51,748 bases of DNA from Calditerrivibrio sp. Lineage in GTDB: Bacteria; Chrysiogenota; Deferribacteres; Deferribacterales; Calditerrivibrionaceae. The stretch covers positions 1 through 51,748 of the forward strand of contig JAOAHS010000042.1 in assembly GCA_026415135.1 (NCBI GenBank), given 5' to 3'. The notes under the pieces were generated by a model. It was given only the letters and a program-made list of their open reading frames with translations, searched no databases and was not told the DNA's origin. The position numbers were made by a program, and so were the translations under genes. Below are positions 7,214 to 16,938 of this stretch, piece by piece (within the stretch, counting starts at the first letter, position 1; each line of letters begins with the position of its first letter).

Positions 7214-7822
7214 CTAAGCCTCTACAAATCTGTATTTTAAAGTCTTTTCCAGGCTTTTTACTTTGTCCATATTTTTTAAAAGCTCACCCAAACTATCGTA
7301 TGTGCCATCTAAGAGAGCTTTTCTTGCGCTATCTTTTATCTCTATTTTATATATTTTATCACCTACAGTCAACTGTTTTGCTTCGATATCCAAAACAGCC
7401 TCAAGGTCTGGAGCTCTTACTATGATCTCTGCAACCTCTCTTATCTGATCTTTTGGTAAAGTGGCGCATACTATACCCAATGTTAGTGAATTGCCAAAGA
7501 ATATCTCAGCAAAACTCTCTGCTATTATGGCATCGTATCCGGCTCTTTTGATGGATTGGGGTGCATGCTCTCTGGATGAACCACAACCGAAATTGTTACC
7601 TGAAAGTATTATTTTGGCACCTTTGTATTTTGGGTCGTTCATGGGATGGTTTTTTGGGGTACCATCTGGGTTAAATCTTTCATCGTAAAAGGCAAACTCC
7701 CCGATACCATCAAAGGTAACACATTTGAGGTATCTTGCGGGTATTATTCTATCCGTATCGATATCATCGCCTAATATCGGTATGATTCTACCTTTTACCT
7801 CTTTTATAGGTCCTATACTCAT
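7214..7822 (-). CDS. leuD: 3-isopropylmalate dehydratase small subunit
   Basis: LeuD (202 residues) is the swivel domain that pairs with LeuC to isomerise 2-isopropylmalate to 3-isopropylmalate in leucine synthesis. Motifs include GDDIDTDRIIPARYL near the N-terminus and NFGCGSSREHAP, the substrate-binding loop. It lies 15 bases downstream of leuC and is followed directly by the YqhA-like gene. Length fits the bacterial form of about 200 residues. Confidence 0.95.
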   Translation of the reverse strand: MSIGPIKEVKGRIIPILGDDIDTDRIIPARYLKCVTFDGIGEFAFYDERFNPDGTPKNHPMNDPKYKGAKIILSGNNFGCGSSREHAPQSIKRAGYDAIIAESFAEIFFGNSLTLGIVCATLPKDQIREVAEIIVRAPDLEAVLDIEAKQLTVGDKIYKIEIKDSARKALLDGTYDSLGELLKNMDKVKSLEKTLKYRFVEA

Positions 7823-7837
7823 TATCTATCCTCCTTG

Positions 7838-9226
7838 CTATATTGAGAAGATTTCTCTTGGATCTGCTATTTCACCTGTTATTGCACAAGCTGCAGCGGT
7901 TACAGGGCTTGCTAAGATGGTTCTGCCTGTGGATGATCCCTGACGACCTTTAAAGTTTCTATTTGATGTGGAGACGGAGATCTGGTCCCCCACTAACTTA
8001 TCTGGGTTCATAGCTAAGCACATGGAGCATCCTGGTAATCTCCATTCAAAACCAGCTTCGATGAATATCTTATCGAGCCCTTCGGCTTCGGCTTGCTTTT
8101 TGATTGTATAGGAGCCAGGGACTACAATTGCCTTGACCCCATTGGCTACTTTGTGCCCTTTTAGATATTTTGCTGCTTCCCTGAGATCCTCCAATCTTCC
8201 GTTGGTACAACTACCTATGAAAACAACATCGATTTTCACACCTTTTATTTTTTCTCCTGCTTTAAGCTTCATATACTCCAGAGCCTCTTTTGTGGATTCA
8301 GTATTGTCGTTAGGGATAGTTTCAGATATACCTATAGCTTGTTCTGGTGTAATACCCCATGTTACCATAGGCTCTAAATCATCGATATCTATATCTACGA
8401 TGTCATCGTAGTCAGCATCTGGATCTGACTTTATGCTTTCCCAGTATGATACCATCTTGTTCCATTCGCTATCTTTAGGAGCATAAGGTTTGCCTTTTAG
8501 ATAAGCGTAGGTGGTTTCATCTGGGTTTATGTAGCCCACCCTTGCACCCCCTTCTATGGCCATGTTACATATAGTCATTCTTGCTTCCATGGTGAGCTTT
8601 TTTATTATATCACCATCAAATTCATAGGCATATCCTATGCCACCATTGACGCCAAGTGTTCTAATTATCTTTAAGATAATATCCTTAGAGTAAACACCTT
8701 TTTTTAAGTCACCTTTTAGGTTTATTTTTCTTACCTTAAAACTATTTATAGCCATTGTTTGGGTTGCCAAAACGTCCCTTACCTGACTTGTGCCTATACC
8801 AAAAGCTATGGCTCCGAAAGCTCCGTGTGTGGCTGTATGAGAATCCCCACAAGCTACAGTTATACCCGGTTGAGTTAGACCCATTTCTGGACCAACGATA
8901 TGAACAACACCCTGATAGCCTGAATCTGGTCCAAAAAATCTTATTCCAAACTCTTTTGTGTTCCTCTCTATGGCCTGCATCATCTCCTCTGCAAGGGGAT
9001 CAGCAAAAGGTCTTTTTATATCATCTGTTGGGATGATATGATCGCAGGTAGCAAATGTTCTGTCAGGGAAAGCCACCTTCAAACCTAACTCTCTGAGCAT
9101 GGAAAAGGCTTGTGGACTTGTCACCTCATGTATTAAATGAAGCCCTATAAAGAGCTGGCTTCTGCCGCCGGGTAGTTGGGCTACTTCGTGTATCTCCCAC
9201 ACTTTCTTGAATAGATTTTTTCCCAT
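7838..9226 (-). CDS. leuC: 3-isopropylmalate dehydratase large subunit
   Basis: LeuC (about 462 residues) is the aconitase-family catalytic subunit carrying a [4Fe-4S] cluster. The three cluster cysteines are C341 (IGSCTNGR), C401 and C404 (PGCSMCLA), numbered from the first of two tandem ATGs (9229). The second ATG (9226) is better spaced from GAGGTG at 9237-9232. Its length matches the long bacterial LeuC type. It is transcribed divergently from groESL across a 213-base gap. I see no confident promoter for leuC, and no other leucine genes (leuA, leuB) lie in the window. Confidence 0.95.
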   Translation of the reverse strand: MGKNLFKKVWEIHEVAQLPGGRSQLFIGLHLIHEVTSPQAFSMLRELGLKVAFPDRTFATCDHIIPTDDIKRPFADPLAEEMMQAIERNTKEFGIRFFGPDSGYQGVVHIVGPEMGLTQPGITVACGDSHTATHGAFGAIAFGIGTSQVRDVLATQTMAINSFKVRKINLKGDLKKGVYSKDIILKIIRTLGVNGGIGYAYEFDGDIIKKLTMEARMTICNMAIEGGARVGYINPDETTYAYLKGKPYAPKDSEWNKMVSYWESIKSDPDADYDDIVDIDIDDLEPMVTWGITPEQAIGISETIPNDNTESTKEALEYMKLKAGEKIKGVKIDVVFIGSCTNGRLEDLREAAKYLKGHKVANGVKAIVVPGSYTIKKQAEAEGLDKIFIEAGFEWRLPGCSMCLAMNPDKLVGDQISVSTSNRNFKGRQGSSTGRTILASPVTAAACAITGEIADPREIFSI

Positions 9227-9346
9227 CATTTCACCTCGAAAAACTATTTATAAGGATTGATATAATGTTTTTCTGAAAAAGTAAAGTTTAATTGTTTTGA
9301 ATATTTGTAAAGTTTTATAAAAATCATAAAAAAAAGAAAAAACCCC

Positions 9347-9375
9347 TTGATTTTTTTTGAAAGAGTTATATATAT
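9347..9375 (+). promoter_or_regulatory. Probable groESL promoter
   Basis: TTGATT (9347-9352), a 17-base spacer and TATATA (9370-9375) precede groES. The predicted start of transcription, about 9382, lies at the left edge of the CIRCE-like repeat, the arrangement expected for HrcA repression. The surrounding A/T-rich sequence allows other -10 choices. Confidence 0.5.
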
Positions 9376-9384
9376 AAAAACTGT

Positions 9385-9411
9385 TAGCACTTAACTCGAT
9401 TAACTGCCAAC
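9385..9411 (+). promoter_or_regulatory. CIRCE-like inverted repeat (HrcA operator candidate)
   Basis: The left arm TTAGCACTT matches 8 of 9 positions of the CIRCE half-site TTAGCACTC. A 9-base spacer follows, then the right arm AACTGCCAA, which matches only 6 of 9 of GAGTGCTAA. Its position right at the groES transcription start and the exact 9-9-9 spacing support a degenerate CIRCE element bound by HrcA. hrcA itself is not in the window. Confidence 0.65.
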
Positions 9412-9442
9412 AAAAAAATAAAAATAAATTAAGGAGGTCTTA

Positions 9443-9736
9443 ATGGCAAGTATTAAACCATTGCAGGACAGAGTATTGGTTAAAAGGCTTGATGCCGAAG
9501 AAAAAACAGCATCTGGTATCATTATCCCAGACACAGCTAAGGAAAAACCACAGGAAGGTGAAGTAATAGCTACAGGCCCCGGTAAGGTATTGGAAAACGG
9601 TACAAGGATTGAGCTTACCGTTAAGGCTGGGGACAAGGTTCTTTTCAGCAAATATGCTGGTACTGAAGTGAAGATCGATGGTGTTGAGTATCTCATCATG
9701 AGAGAAGACGACATCTTAGGTATAATCAACAAATAA
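9443..9736 (+). CDS. groES: Co-chaperonin GroES
   Basis: GroES (97 residues) is the heptameric lid of the GroEL folding chamber in the cytoplasm. The sequence shows the [10 protein letters not shown] start, the mobile-loop region [11 protein letters not shown] and the C-terminal DDILGI. AAGGAGG upstream is a strong ribosome binding site. It is followed by groEL after 15 bases. The CIRCE-like repeat upstream indicates heat-shock control. Confidence 0.98.
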   Translation: MASIKPLQDRVLVKRLDAEEKTASGIIIPDTAKEKPQEGEVIATGPGKVLENGTRIELTVKAGDKVLFSKYAGTEVKIDGVEYLIMREDDILGIINK

Positions 9737-9739
9737 TAA

Positions 9740-11377
<1,638 letters not shown>

Positions 11378-11382
11378 TATAG

Positions 11383-11411
11383 AGCCGGCGATGAGCCGGC
11401 TTTTATTTTTT
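11383..11411 (+). terminator. Intrinsic terminator of groESL
   Basis: GCCGGC at 11384-11389 pairs with GCCGGC at 11395-11400, extended by one A-T pair, with a 5-base loop and a T-rich tail (TTTTATTTTT). It is G+C-rich in an A+T-rich genome. On the minus strand no T-run follows, so it works in one direction. The stop codon of the convergent lipoprotein gene lies inside the T-tract. Confidence 0.92.
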
Positions 11412-12020
11412 ATTGAGTTTCTTAATAATACTGTCTATCATATCGGAAACTATTTCATCAAGGAGCTTTTCTGCTGAAGTCGCCTGTATCTCTACCTTTA
11501 ACATACTCTTTGGCTTTCTTTCTTCGGCGTTTATCGCTTTGGAGTCCCTCATCATCTCGGATGCCCATACAACTTCTGCCGTTTCTATATTAACGATTTT
11601 TGCTGTGATGTGGACTTTGGAGTATAGGATAAAATTGTCTTCGTACCGTTTCTTTTCCTCAAACGCAAAGATTGCCCCAGACATAAGGTATTGGGCGCCT
11701 AACTGTTTTAGTCTGATTTTTGTCTTTTCATCCAAGCTACCTATCATATCGAGATTAGTTTGGTAGCCCAACTCTTCGAATATCTTTTTGGTGTTACTTC
11801 TATCTAAGAGCTTGAACTTGTTTGTCTTAATTACATCGACAGAAAACTTCTCAGCAGTTTTTTCCCCTAAAGAGCTTGGCACCCCTACTGTTTTAAAATT
11901 TAATATGGCAATGGTTGCAGAACCATCTATTTTAAACGTATCTGATACATTTACCTTGTTAATATTACCGGCACAACCAAAAATGATTAAAAAGATAAAA
12001 AGTATAAAAATTTTTTTCAC
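11403..12020 (-). CDS. CsgG/LpoB-like lipoprotein
   Basis: This is a 205-residue predicted lipoprotein: the signal ends in the lipobox IFGC with lipidated C16. The mature part (SATIAILNFKTVG, KFKLLDRSNTKKIFEELG, GAQYLMSGAIFAF) matches the fold of CsgG and of LpoB-type penicillin-binding-protein activators, which share an ABD-like domain. It is therefore an envelope protein, anchored by lipid. No curli genes are nearby, so an Lpo-like or unassigned envelope role is more likely than curli export. The start is GTG with AGGAGG five bases upstream. Confidence 0.7.
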   Translation of the reverse strand: MKKIFILFIFLIIFGCAGNINKVNVSDTFKIDGSATIAILNFKTVGVPSSLGEKTAEKFSVDVIKTNKFKLLDRSNTKKIFEELGYQTNLDMIGSLDEKTKIRLKQLGAQYLMSGAIFAFEEKKRYEDNFILYSKVHITAKIVNIETAEVVWASEMMRDSKAINAEERKPKSMLKVEIQATSAEKLLDEIVSDMIDSIIKKLNKK

Positions 12021-12039
12021 ATTAGCCTCCTATAATTTT

Positions 12040-12068
12040 ATTATACTATTTAAAACAACTTTTTACAA
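12040..12068 (-). promoter_or_regulatory. Promoter of the CsgG/LpoB-like lipoprotein gene
   Basis: On the minus strand TTGTAA (12068-12063), a 17-base spacer and a perfect TATAAT (12045-12040) precede the GTG start. Transcription would begin near 12033, immediately before the AGGAGG ribosome binding site, giving a very short leader. Confidence 0.65.
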
Positions 12069-12080
12069 TCAAAAAAAGTG

Positions 12081-12108
12081 TTGCAAAAAAAAAGCAGATA
12101 GGTAAGAT
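12081..12108 (+). promoter_or_regulatory. Possible promoter of the PilZ gene
   Basis: TTGCAA (12081-12086), a 16-base spacer and TAAGAT (12103-12108) lie upstream of the PilZ gene and its AAGGAGG site (12115-12121). The match is fair; the A-rich spacer makes it uncertain. Confidence 0.4.
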
Positions 12109-12127
12109 GTAAGTAAGGAGGCTTGTT

Positions 12128-12526
12128 ATGGAGAGACGAAAATATAAACGTTATTCGGGAATACCGATTCGTGTTTTATTGAAAAATGAAAAAGATGGCC
12201 AGTTCCACAATGTTGATTTAATCAATATAAGTTTGGGAGGTATTTTGATTAGAACAAATGATAGGTTTATGCACATTTATGATCAGTATGTGCTGAAGAT
12301 TGAGATCCCTGTCGATACTGTTCATCCTCTAAAAAACCATGATAAGGATGTTATTTTTGCAAGGGGTATTGTGTGGAGGATTGAGGCTGATAGGGAAAAC
12401 TATAAAGAGGATGTGGCGATAAACTTTTTCTATGTGGCTTTGAGGTTCACGCAGATCGATGAGCATGACAGGATAGTTATTTCGGAATATCTCAGCAATT
12501 TTGAAGAGAATGTCCCTTATGAATAG
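12128..12526 (+). CDS. PilZ domain protein (c-di-GMP binding)
   Basis: This 132-residue protein is a single PilZ domain. The N-terminal RRKYKRY contains the R-x3-R part of the binding site, and NISLGGILI matches the (D/N)-x-S-x-x-G motif, so both c-di-GMP contact motifs are intact. It has no signal peptide or membrane segment and should act in the cytoplasm as a stand-alone receptor, for example for motility or surface behaviour. It is a single-gene unit between two minus-strand genes, with its own ribosome binding site AAGGAGG. The target protein cannot be told from the context. Confidence 0.87.
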   Translation: MERRKYKRYSGIPIRVLLKNEKDGQFHNVDLINISLGGILIRTNDRFMHIYDQYVLKIEIPVDTVHPLKNHDKDVIFARGIVWRIEADRENYKEDVAINFFYVALRFTQIDEHDRIVISEYLSNFEENVPYE

Positions 12527-12554
12527 ATAGTAACCTTGTGTTGATGGGAATCGG

Positions 12555-13595
12555 CTAAAGTATTTCATAGGCCTCTGTTAAGATTGTTTCGGTTGTTTGC
12601 CAATCGATACATTTGTCTGTAACAGATACCCCATATTTGAGTTGGCTCTTATCCTCAGGTATGCTTTGATTCCCTTCGTAGATGTTGCTTTCTATCATAA
12701 CGGCTTTGATATATCTGTTACCATCTTTTATCTGTTGTAGTACTTCTTTAAACACTTTTGGCTGATTTCTGTGGTCTTTCATGGAGTTTCCATGGCTTAC
12801 GTCTATCATGATATTGGTGGGTAGGTTGTGTTTTTGCAATAGTTGAACCGCTTCTTCCACATCTTCTGGATAATAGTTTGGTCTGTCGGCTCCACCCCTT
12901 AACACTATATGGACATATCTGTTTCCAGTTGTCTTTACTATTGAGGTCCTACCCTCAGCATTTATCCCTAAAAAGCTATGGGGTCGTAGAGCTGTGAGCA
13001 TGGCATCGACCGCTATCTTGAGATTGCCGTCTGTGCCGTTTTTAAAACCAACTGGGAAGGATAATCCACTTGCCATTTCCCTATGGGGCTGGGATTCGGT
13101 GGTCCTTGCACCTATTGCTCCCCAGGTGATCATATCTGAAAGGTACTGGGGTGTTATGGTGTCGAGCATTTCACAGGCTATAGGAAGTTTCATCTTTGTT
13201 AAATCGTATAAAAGCTTGCGGGCGATACCCAACCCTTTTGATATAAGATGACTACCATCCATGTCGGGGTCATTTATAAGCCCTTTCCACCCTACTGTGG
13301 TTCTCGGTTTTTCAAAATAGACACGCATAACTATGAATATCTTATCCTTAATCCTCTCAGAAAGTTTTGCCAATCTGCTGGCGTAATCAACAGCTGCAAT
13401 TGGGTCATGTATTGAACAAGGTCCAACGACAGCCATAAGCCTTTTATCTTCACCAAACATGATATTTTTGACCTGTTCCCGGCTGTTTGTGACAAAAATA
13501 GCGTCATCTTCACTCAAAGGGAAGATCTGTTTTAGGTAATGGGGTGCCACTATAGGTATCAGTTCTTTAACATTTAAATTGGTTGTTTTGATCAT
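12555..13595 (-). CDS. aroG: 3-deoxy-7-phosphoheptulonate (DAHP) synthase, class I alpha
   Basis: This enzyme (about 346 residues) joins phosphoenolpyruvate and erythrose 4-phosphate in the first step of the shikimate pathway. It is of the AroF/G/H type: VVGPCSIHDP, EKPRTTVGWKGL, GARTTESQPHRE and IMIDVSHGNSMKDH are visible. I prefer ATG 13595 over GTG 13607, because the GAGG ribosome binding site lies within the longer version. Which effector amino acid controls it cannot be told. It has its own promoter overlapping the end of tex. Confidence 0.93.
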   Translation of the reverse strand: MIKTTNLNVKELIPIVAPHYLKQIFPLSEDDAIFVTNSREQVKNIMFGEDKRLMAVVGPCSIHDPIAAVDYASRLAKLSERIKDKIFIVMRVYFEKPRTTVGWKGLINDPDMDGSHLISKGLGIARKLLYDLTKMKLPIACEMLDTITPQYLSDMITWGAIGARTTESQPHREMASGLSFPVGFKNGTDGNLKIAVDAMLTALRPHSFLGINAEGRTSIVKTTGNRYVHIVLRGGADRPNYYPEDVEEAVQLLQKHNLPTNIMIDVSHGNSMKDHRNQPKVFKEVLQQIKDGNRYIKAVMIESNIYEGNQSIPEDKSQLKYGVSVTDKCIDWQTTETILTEAYEIL

Positions 13596-13629
13596 TTTAA
13601 GCCTCACTTAAAGAAAGTTGAGCACGCTA

Positions 13630-13658
13630 AACATATACCAATTTGTTTTAAATGTCAA
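13630..13658 (-). promoter_or_regulatory. Promoter of the DAHP synthase gene
   Basis: On the minus strand a perfect TTGACA (13658-13653) overlaps the tex stop codon. A 17-base spacer leads to TATGTT (13635-13630). The DAHP synthase gene can therefore be transcribed independently of tex. Confidence 0.6.
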
Positions 13659-15787
13659 ACTATACCTAAACCTTTTCTTGTTAGTGCAATTCTTTTTCTT
13701 TCGTTATCAATCTGTTTTATTTTTGCTTGTATCTTTTCACCTACCTTTACTATATGGGAAGGGTGTTTTATGAATTTATCAGCAAGCTCCGATATATGAA
13801 TGAAACCAGATTCTTTTAGCCCTATATCTATAAAGACACCAAAGTCAACAATATTTGTAATTTTACCTTCTACGATCATACCTTCTTTTAGGTCTTCTAT
13901 TTTTAATATCCCCTGTTTAAAAATTACCGGTTCCACAGAATCCCTGATGTCAAGATCCGGTTTTTCTAAATGTTGAATGATATCCTTTAATGTCATTTCA
14001 CCTATGCCGAATCTCTTGGATATATCGTGTAAATTTTTAGATTTCAGGGCCAATCGGATCATTCTCGCATTATCGATTGTGAGATTTAAAAAGTGGAGTA
14101 GTTTATAAACATTTTCATATTGTTCTGGGTGGATAAACATTTTATCAAGGGGTTCGTCACCATCATATATTTTCAGAAAGCCTGCCGCCAGATCAAAAAC
14201 TGTATCACCAATCCCCGGAACCTTTTTTAGATCATGTCTGGACCTAAATCTGCCATTTTTATCTCTATATTGGACTATTTTTTCAGCTAAGCCGGCATTT
14301 AGTCCTGAAACATACTTTAATAAGCTTGGGCTGGCGGTGTTAAGATCAACGCCCACACTGTTTACCACGTCTATAACGACATCGTTGAGCTTATCCTGTA
14401 GTTTCTTTTGGTTGACATCATGTTGGTACATTCCCACACCGATGGACTTTGGATCTATTTTGATGAGTTCTGCGAGGGGGTCGATGACCCTTCTGGCTAT
14501 TGAGATAGCACCCCGAATTGTTACGTCAAGGTCGGGGAATTCTTTTATACCTACATCGCTTGCAGAATAGACACTGGCACCAGCTTCATTTACTATGGTG
14601 TACTTAATATCCAATTGTTCTTCTTTTATCATTTTTGAGACAAAATCTTCGGTTTCTCTACTTGCTGTACCATTACCTATTGCTATGGCTTTTATGGAAT
14701 GTTTAGTGATCATGCTTAAAAGGGTTTTTTTACTTTTTTCATAATCGTTTTGGGGCTCTGTGGGGTAAATGACCCCGTAATCGAGAAGTTTACCTGATGG
14801 ATCTACAACTGCAAATTTGCATCCGGTTCGAAATGCTGGATCTATGCCCAATATAGAAATCCCTTTTACTGGTGGAGTCATAAGTAGAGCCTTGAGATTT
14901 TTTTGGAATACTTCTATAGCTTTTTGCTCGGCTTTTTCCCATAGTTCATCCATTATCTCGATCTCTAAAGAAGGCAGTATCATCCTTTTATATGCGTTTT
15001 TGATCGCTTTTGATATAAATGGGTTTTGGGCTATACCTTTGCTATGACACAGGGCTGCTATAGCAGTGATGATTTCTTCATCTCTATTTTCCAGTTTAAC
15101 TCTAATTATCTTTTCCTTTTCTCCTCTAAAAATAGCTAAGACTCTATGGGGTGGGATTTTTGCTATCTCCTGCTTAAAGCTGTAGTAATCTTCGTAGTTT
15201 GTTCTACCTTCGATCTCTTTGCGTTTTTCTGAGGTTATAAATGAGCTTTCCCAGATGATCTGCCTTGCTCTATTTTTAATCTCCAGATCGTGTCCAATTT
15301 CATTTATAACAATCTCCAGGGCGTCAGAGATCACAGCTTCTGGCATGGGGAATTGTTCATTTAGATGTTTTAATGCTACTGCTGTTATTTGATCTATATC
15401 ATTATAGTTTTTGATAGCATCTGCTACAGGAGAAAATCCCCTTTCTATTGCCAGATCTGCTTTGGTCTTCTTTTTGGATTTGTAAGGAGCATAGATGTCT
15501 TCAAGCTCTTTTAACGTTGTTGCCGAAGAGATCAGCTTTTCTAACTCTAGTGTCATCTTACCTTTTTCAACTACTGCTTCATAGATCTCTTTTTTTCTTT
15601 TATTGAGATTTTTCAGGTAGTTGTATCTGTCTAATATTTCTCTGATAGTGGTTTCTGTCATACCACCGGTCTGCTCTTTTCTGTATCGTGCTATAAATGG
15701 GACTGTGGCACCATTTTCAGTGAGATGGATTAGATTTTCAAGGTATGTAGCTTTTATTCCGAACTCTTTTGACAATATATCTATCAT
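13655..15787 (-). CDS. tex: Tex family RNA-binding transcription accessory protein
   Basis: Tex (710 residues) is a conserved nucleic-acid-binding factor. The order is: helical Tex N-terminal region, YqgF/RNase H-like domain (ILGIDPAFRTGCKFAVVD), helix-hairpin-helix repeats (VGVDLNTASPSLLKYVSGLN, KVPGIGDTVFD) and a C-terminal S1 domain (VEGKITNIVDFGVFIDIGLK). The open frame extends to 15877, but I place the start at ATG 15787. GAGGTG precedes it, the protein then begins MIDILSKEFGIK as Tex proteins do, and the extra 30 codons would run into the aguA promoter. Confidence 0.93.
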   Translation of the reverse strand: MIDILSKEFGIKATYLENLIHLTENGATVPFIARYRKEQTGGMTETTIREILDRYNYLKNLNKRKKEIYEAVVEKGKMTLELEKLISSATTLKELEDIYAPYKSKKKTKADLAIERGFSPVADAIKNYNDIDQITAVALKHLNEQFPMPEAVISDALEIVINEIGHDLEIKNRARQIIWESSFITSEKRKEIEGRTNYEDYYSFKQEIAKIPPHRVLAIFRGEKEKIIRVKLENRDEEIITAIAALCHSKGIAQNPFISKAIKNAYKRMILPSLEIEIMDELWEKAEQKAIEVFQKNLKALLMTPPVKGISILGIDPAFRTGCKFAVVDPSGKLLDYGVIYPTEPQNDYEKSKKTLLSMITKHSIKAIAIGNGTASRETEDFVSKMIKEEQLDIKYTIVNEAGASVYSASDVGIKEFPDLDVTIRGAISIARRVIDPLAELIKIDPKSIGVGMYQHDVNQKKLQDKLNDVVIDVVNSVGVDLNTASPSLLKYVSGLNAGLAEKIVQYRDKNGRFRSRHDLKKVPGIGDTVFDLAAGFLKIYDGDEPLDKMFIHPEQYENVYKLLHFLNLTIDNARMIRLALKSKNLHDISKRFGIGEMTLKDIIQHLEKPDLDIRDSVEPVIFKQGILKIEDLKEGMIVEGKITNIVDFGVFIDIGLKESGFIHISELADKFIKHPSHIVKVGEKIQAKIKQIDNERKRIALTRKGLGIV

Positions 15788-15877
15788 ATACACCTCGCTT
15801 TGTTTTGGGCTGAGGAATGTAAAACAAAATTCAATTAAAAGCAAGGGGGTAGTGTTTAGATATTCACCTAATTCCAT

Positions 15878-15918
15878 TTGACATACTATTTATGTTAAAC
15901 TATTATTAAAGTATGACA
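15878..15918 (+). promoter_or_regulatory. aguA promoter, probably leaderless, with overlapping inverted repeat
   Basis: A perfect TTGACA (15878-15883), a 17-base spacer and TATTAT (15901-15906) form one of the best promoters in the window. Only six bases separate the -10 from ATG 15913, and there is no Shine-Dalgarno, so the mRNA should be leaderless. An imperfect inverted repeat, TGACATACT (15879-15887) and AGTATGACA (15910-15918), 8 of 9 matched, brackets the promoter with centres about 31 bases (three helix turns) apart. It may be a repressor operator. Confidence 0.6.
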
Positions 15919-16938
15919 AGATATTTTCCACCTGAATGGTACAGACAATCATGTGTGCAGATAACCTGGCCCCATAAAGATACTGACTGGGGAGACTATT
16001 TAGATGAAGCTGAGAAATGCTTTTTAAATATTGCAAATGAGGTAACTAAACGGGAAAAATTGATTATAGTAGGTCATGATATTGATAGGATAAAAAAGCT
16101 TACCTTTGATCTACCATCAGATAAGGTGATTTATTTTGATGCAATAAATAATGATACCTGGGCAAGGGATCATGGGGGTATTACAGTTTTTGAAAATAGA
16201 ATGCCTAAGATTCTAAACTATAGGTTTAATGGATGGGGACAGAAATTTCCGTCCAACTATGATAACCAGATAACGAGATTGATGTATGAAAAAGGGATCT
16301 TTGCTGATTTAGTAAAGATAGAGCACCATCATGACCTTGTACTCGAGGGGGGTAGTATCGAAACAGATGGGGAAGGTTCTTTGCTTACGACTACCCGGTG
16401 TTTGCTTTCTCTAAATAGGAATGAACATCTATCGCAGAAGGAGATAGAACAGCGATTAAAAAGGGATTTAGGAATCGATGTGGTACATTGGCTTACCCAT
16501 GGTTTTTTAGAAGGGGATGATACCGATAGCCATATAGATACCCTTGCAAGATTTTGTAATGGGAATACTATATGCTATGTTAAGTGTTACTCACATGATG
16601 ATATTCATTATGAGGAATTGACGAAGATGGAAGATGAATTAAAAAGTATAAGAAGACCAAACGGAGGAGAGTATAATCTGGTACCTATCCCTCTACCTGA
16701 TCCCATATATTACAATGGTGAGCGTTTACCAGCGACTTACGCTAATTTTCTCATTATAAATGATGCCGTTCTTGTTCCAATTTATGGGTGTCAGCAGGAT
16801 GGAGAGGCTATTGATATACTAAAAAGTGTTTTTACAGATAGGGAGATAGTACCTGTGGATTGTTCAGTTTTAATAAGACAGCATGGTTCTTTACACTGTG
16901 TAACTATGCAATATCCTGTGGGGGTAATTGATGAGTAG
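15913..16938 (+). CDS. aguA: Agmatine deiminase
   Basis: This 341-residue enzyme of the peptidyl-arginine deiminase/agmatine deiminase family should hydrolyse agmatine to N-carbamoylputrescine and ammonia. Visible active-site pieces are NDTWARDHGG, LEGGSIETDGEG, the His-bearing DDTDSHIDTLARF and the nucleophile C329 in the C-terminal GSLHCVTMQYP. It overlaps aguB by eight bases. Together they form the two-step route to putrescine. No arginine decarboxylase gene is in the window, so agmatine would come from elsewhere. Confidence 0.92.
   Translation: MTRYFPPEWYRQSCVQITWPHKDTDWGDYLDEAEKCFLNIANEVTKREKLIIVGHDIDRIKKLTFDLPSDKVIYFDAINNDTWARDHGGITVFENRMPKILNYRFNGWGQKFPSNYDNQITRLMYEKGIFADLVKIEHHHDLVLEGGSIETDGEGSLLTTTRCLLSLNRNEHLSQKEIEQRLKRDLGIDVVHWLTHGFLEGDDTDSHIDTLARFCNGNTICYVKCYSHDDIHYEELTKMEDELKSIRRPNGGEYNLVPIPLPDPIYYNGERLPATYANFLIINDAVLVPIYGCQQDGEAIDILKSVFTDREIVPVDCSVLIRQHGSLHCVTMQYPVGVIDE

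Noticed and set aside
8755-9036. 93-aa open frame on the plus strand within leuC
   Set aside because: It is fully antisense to a conserved enzyme, has no ribosome binding site and no recognisable domain; composition follows the leuC codons.
15788-15877. 30-residue N-terminal extension of Tex
   Set aside because: Tex proteins begin near MIDILSKEFGIK, GAGGTG precedes 15787, and the extension would run into the aguA promoter.
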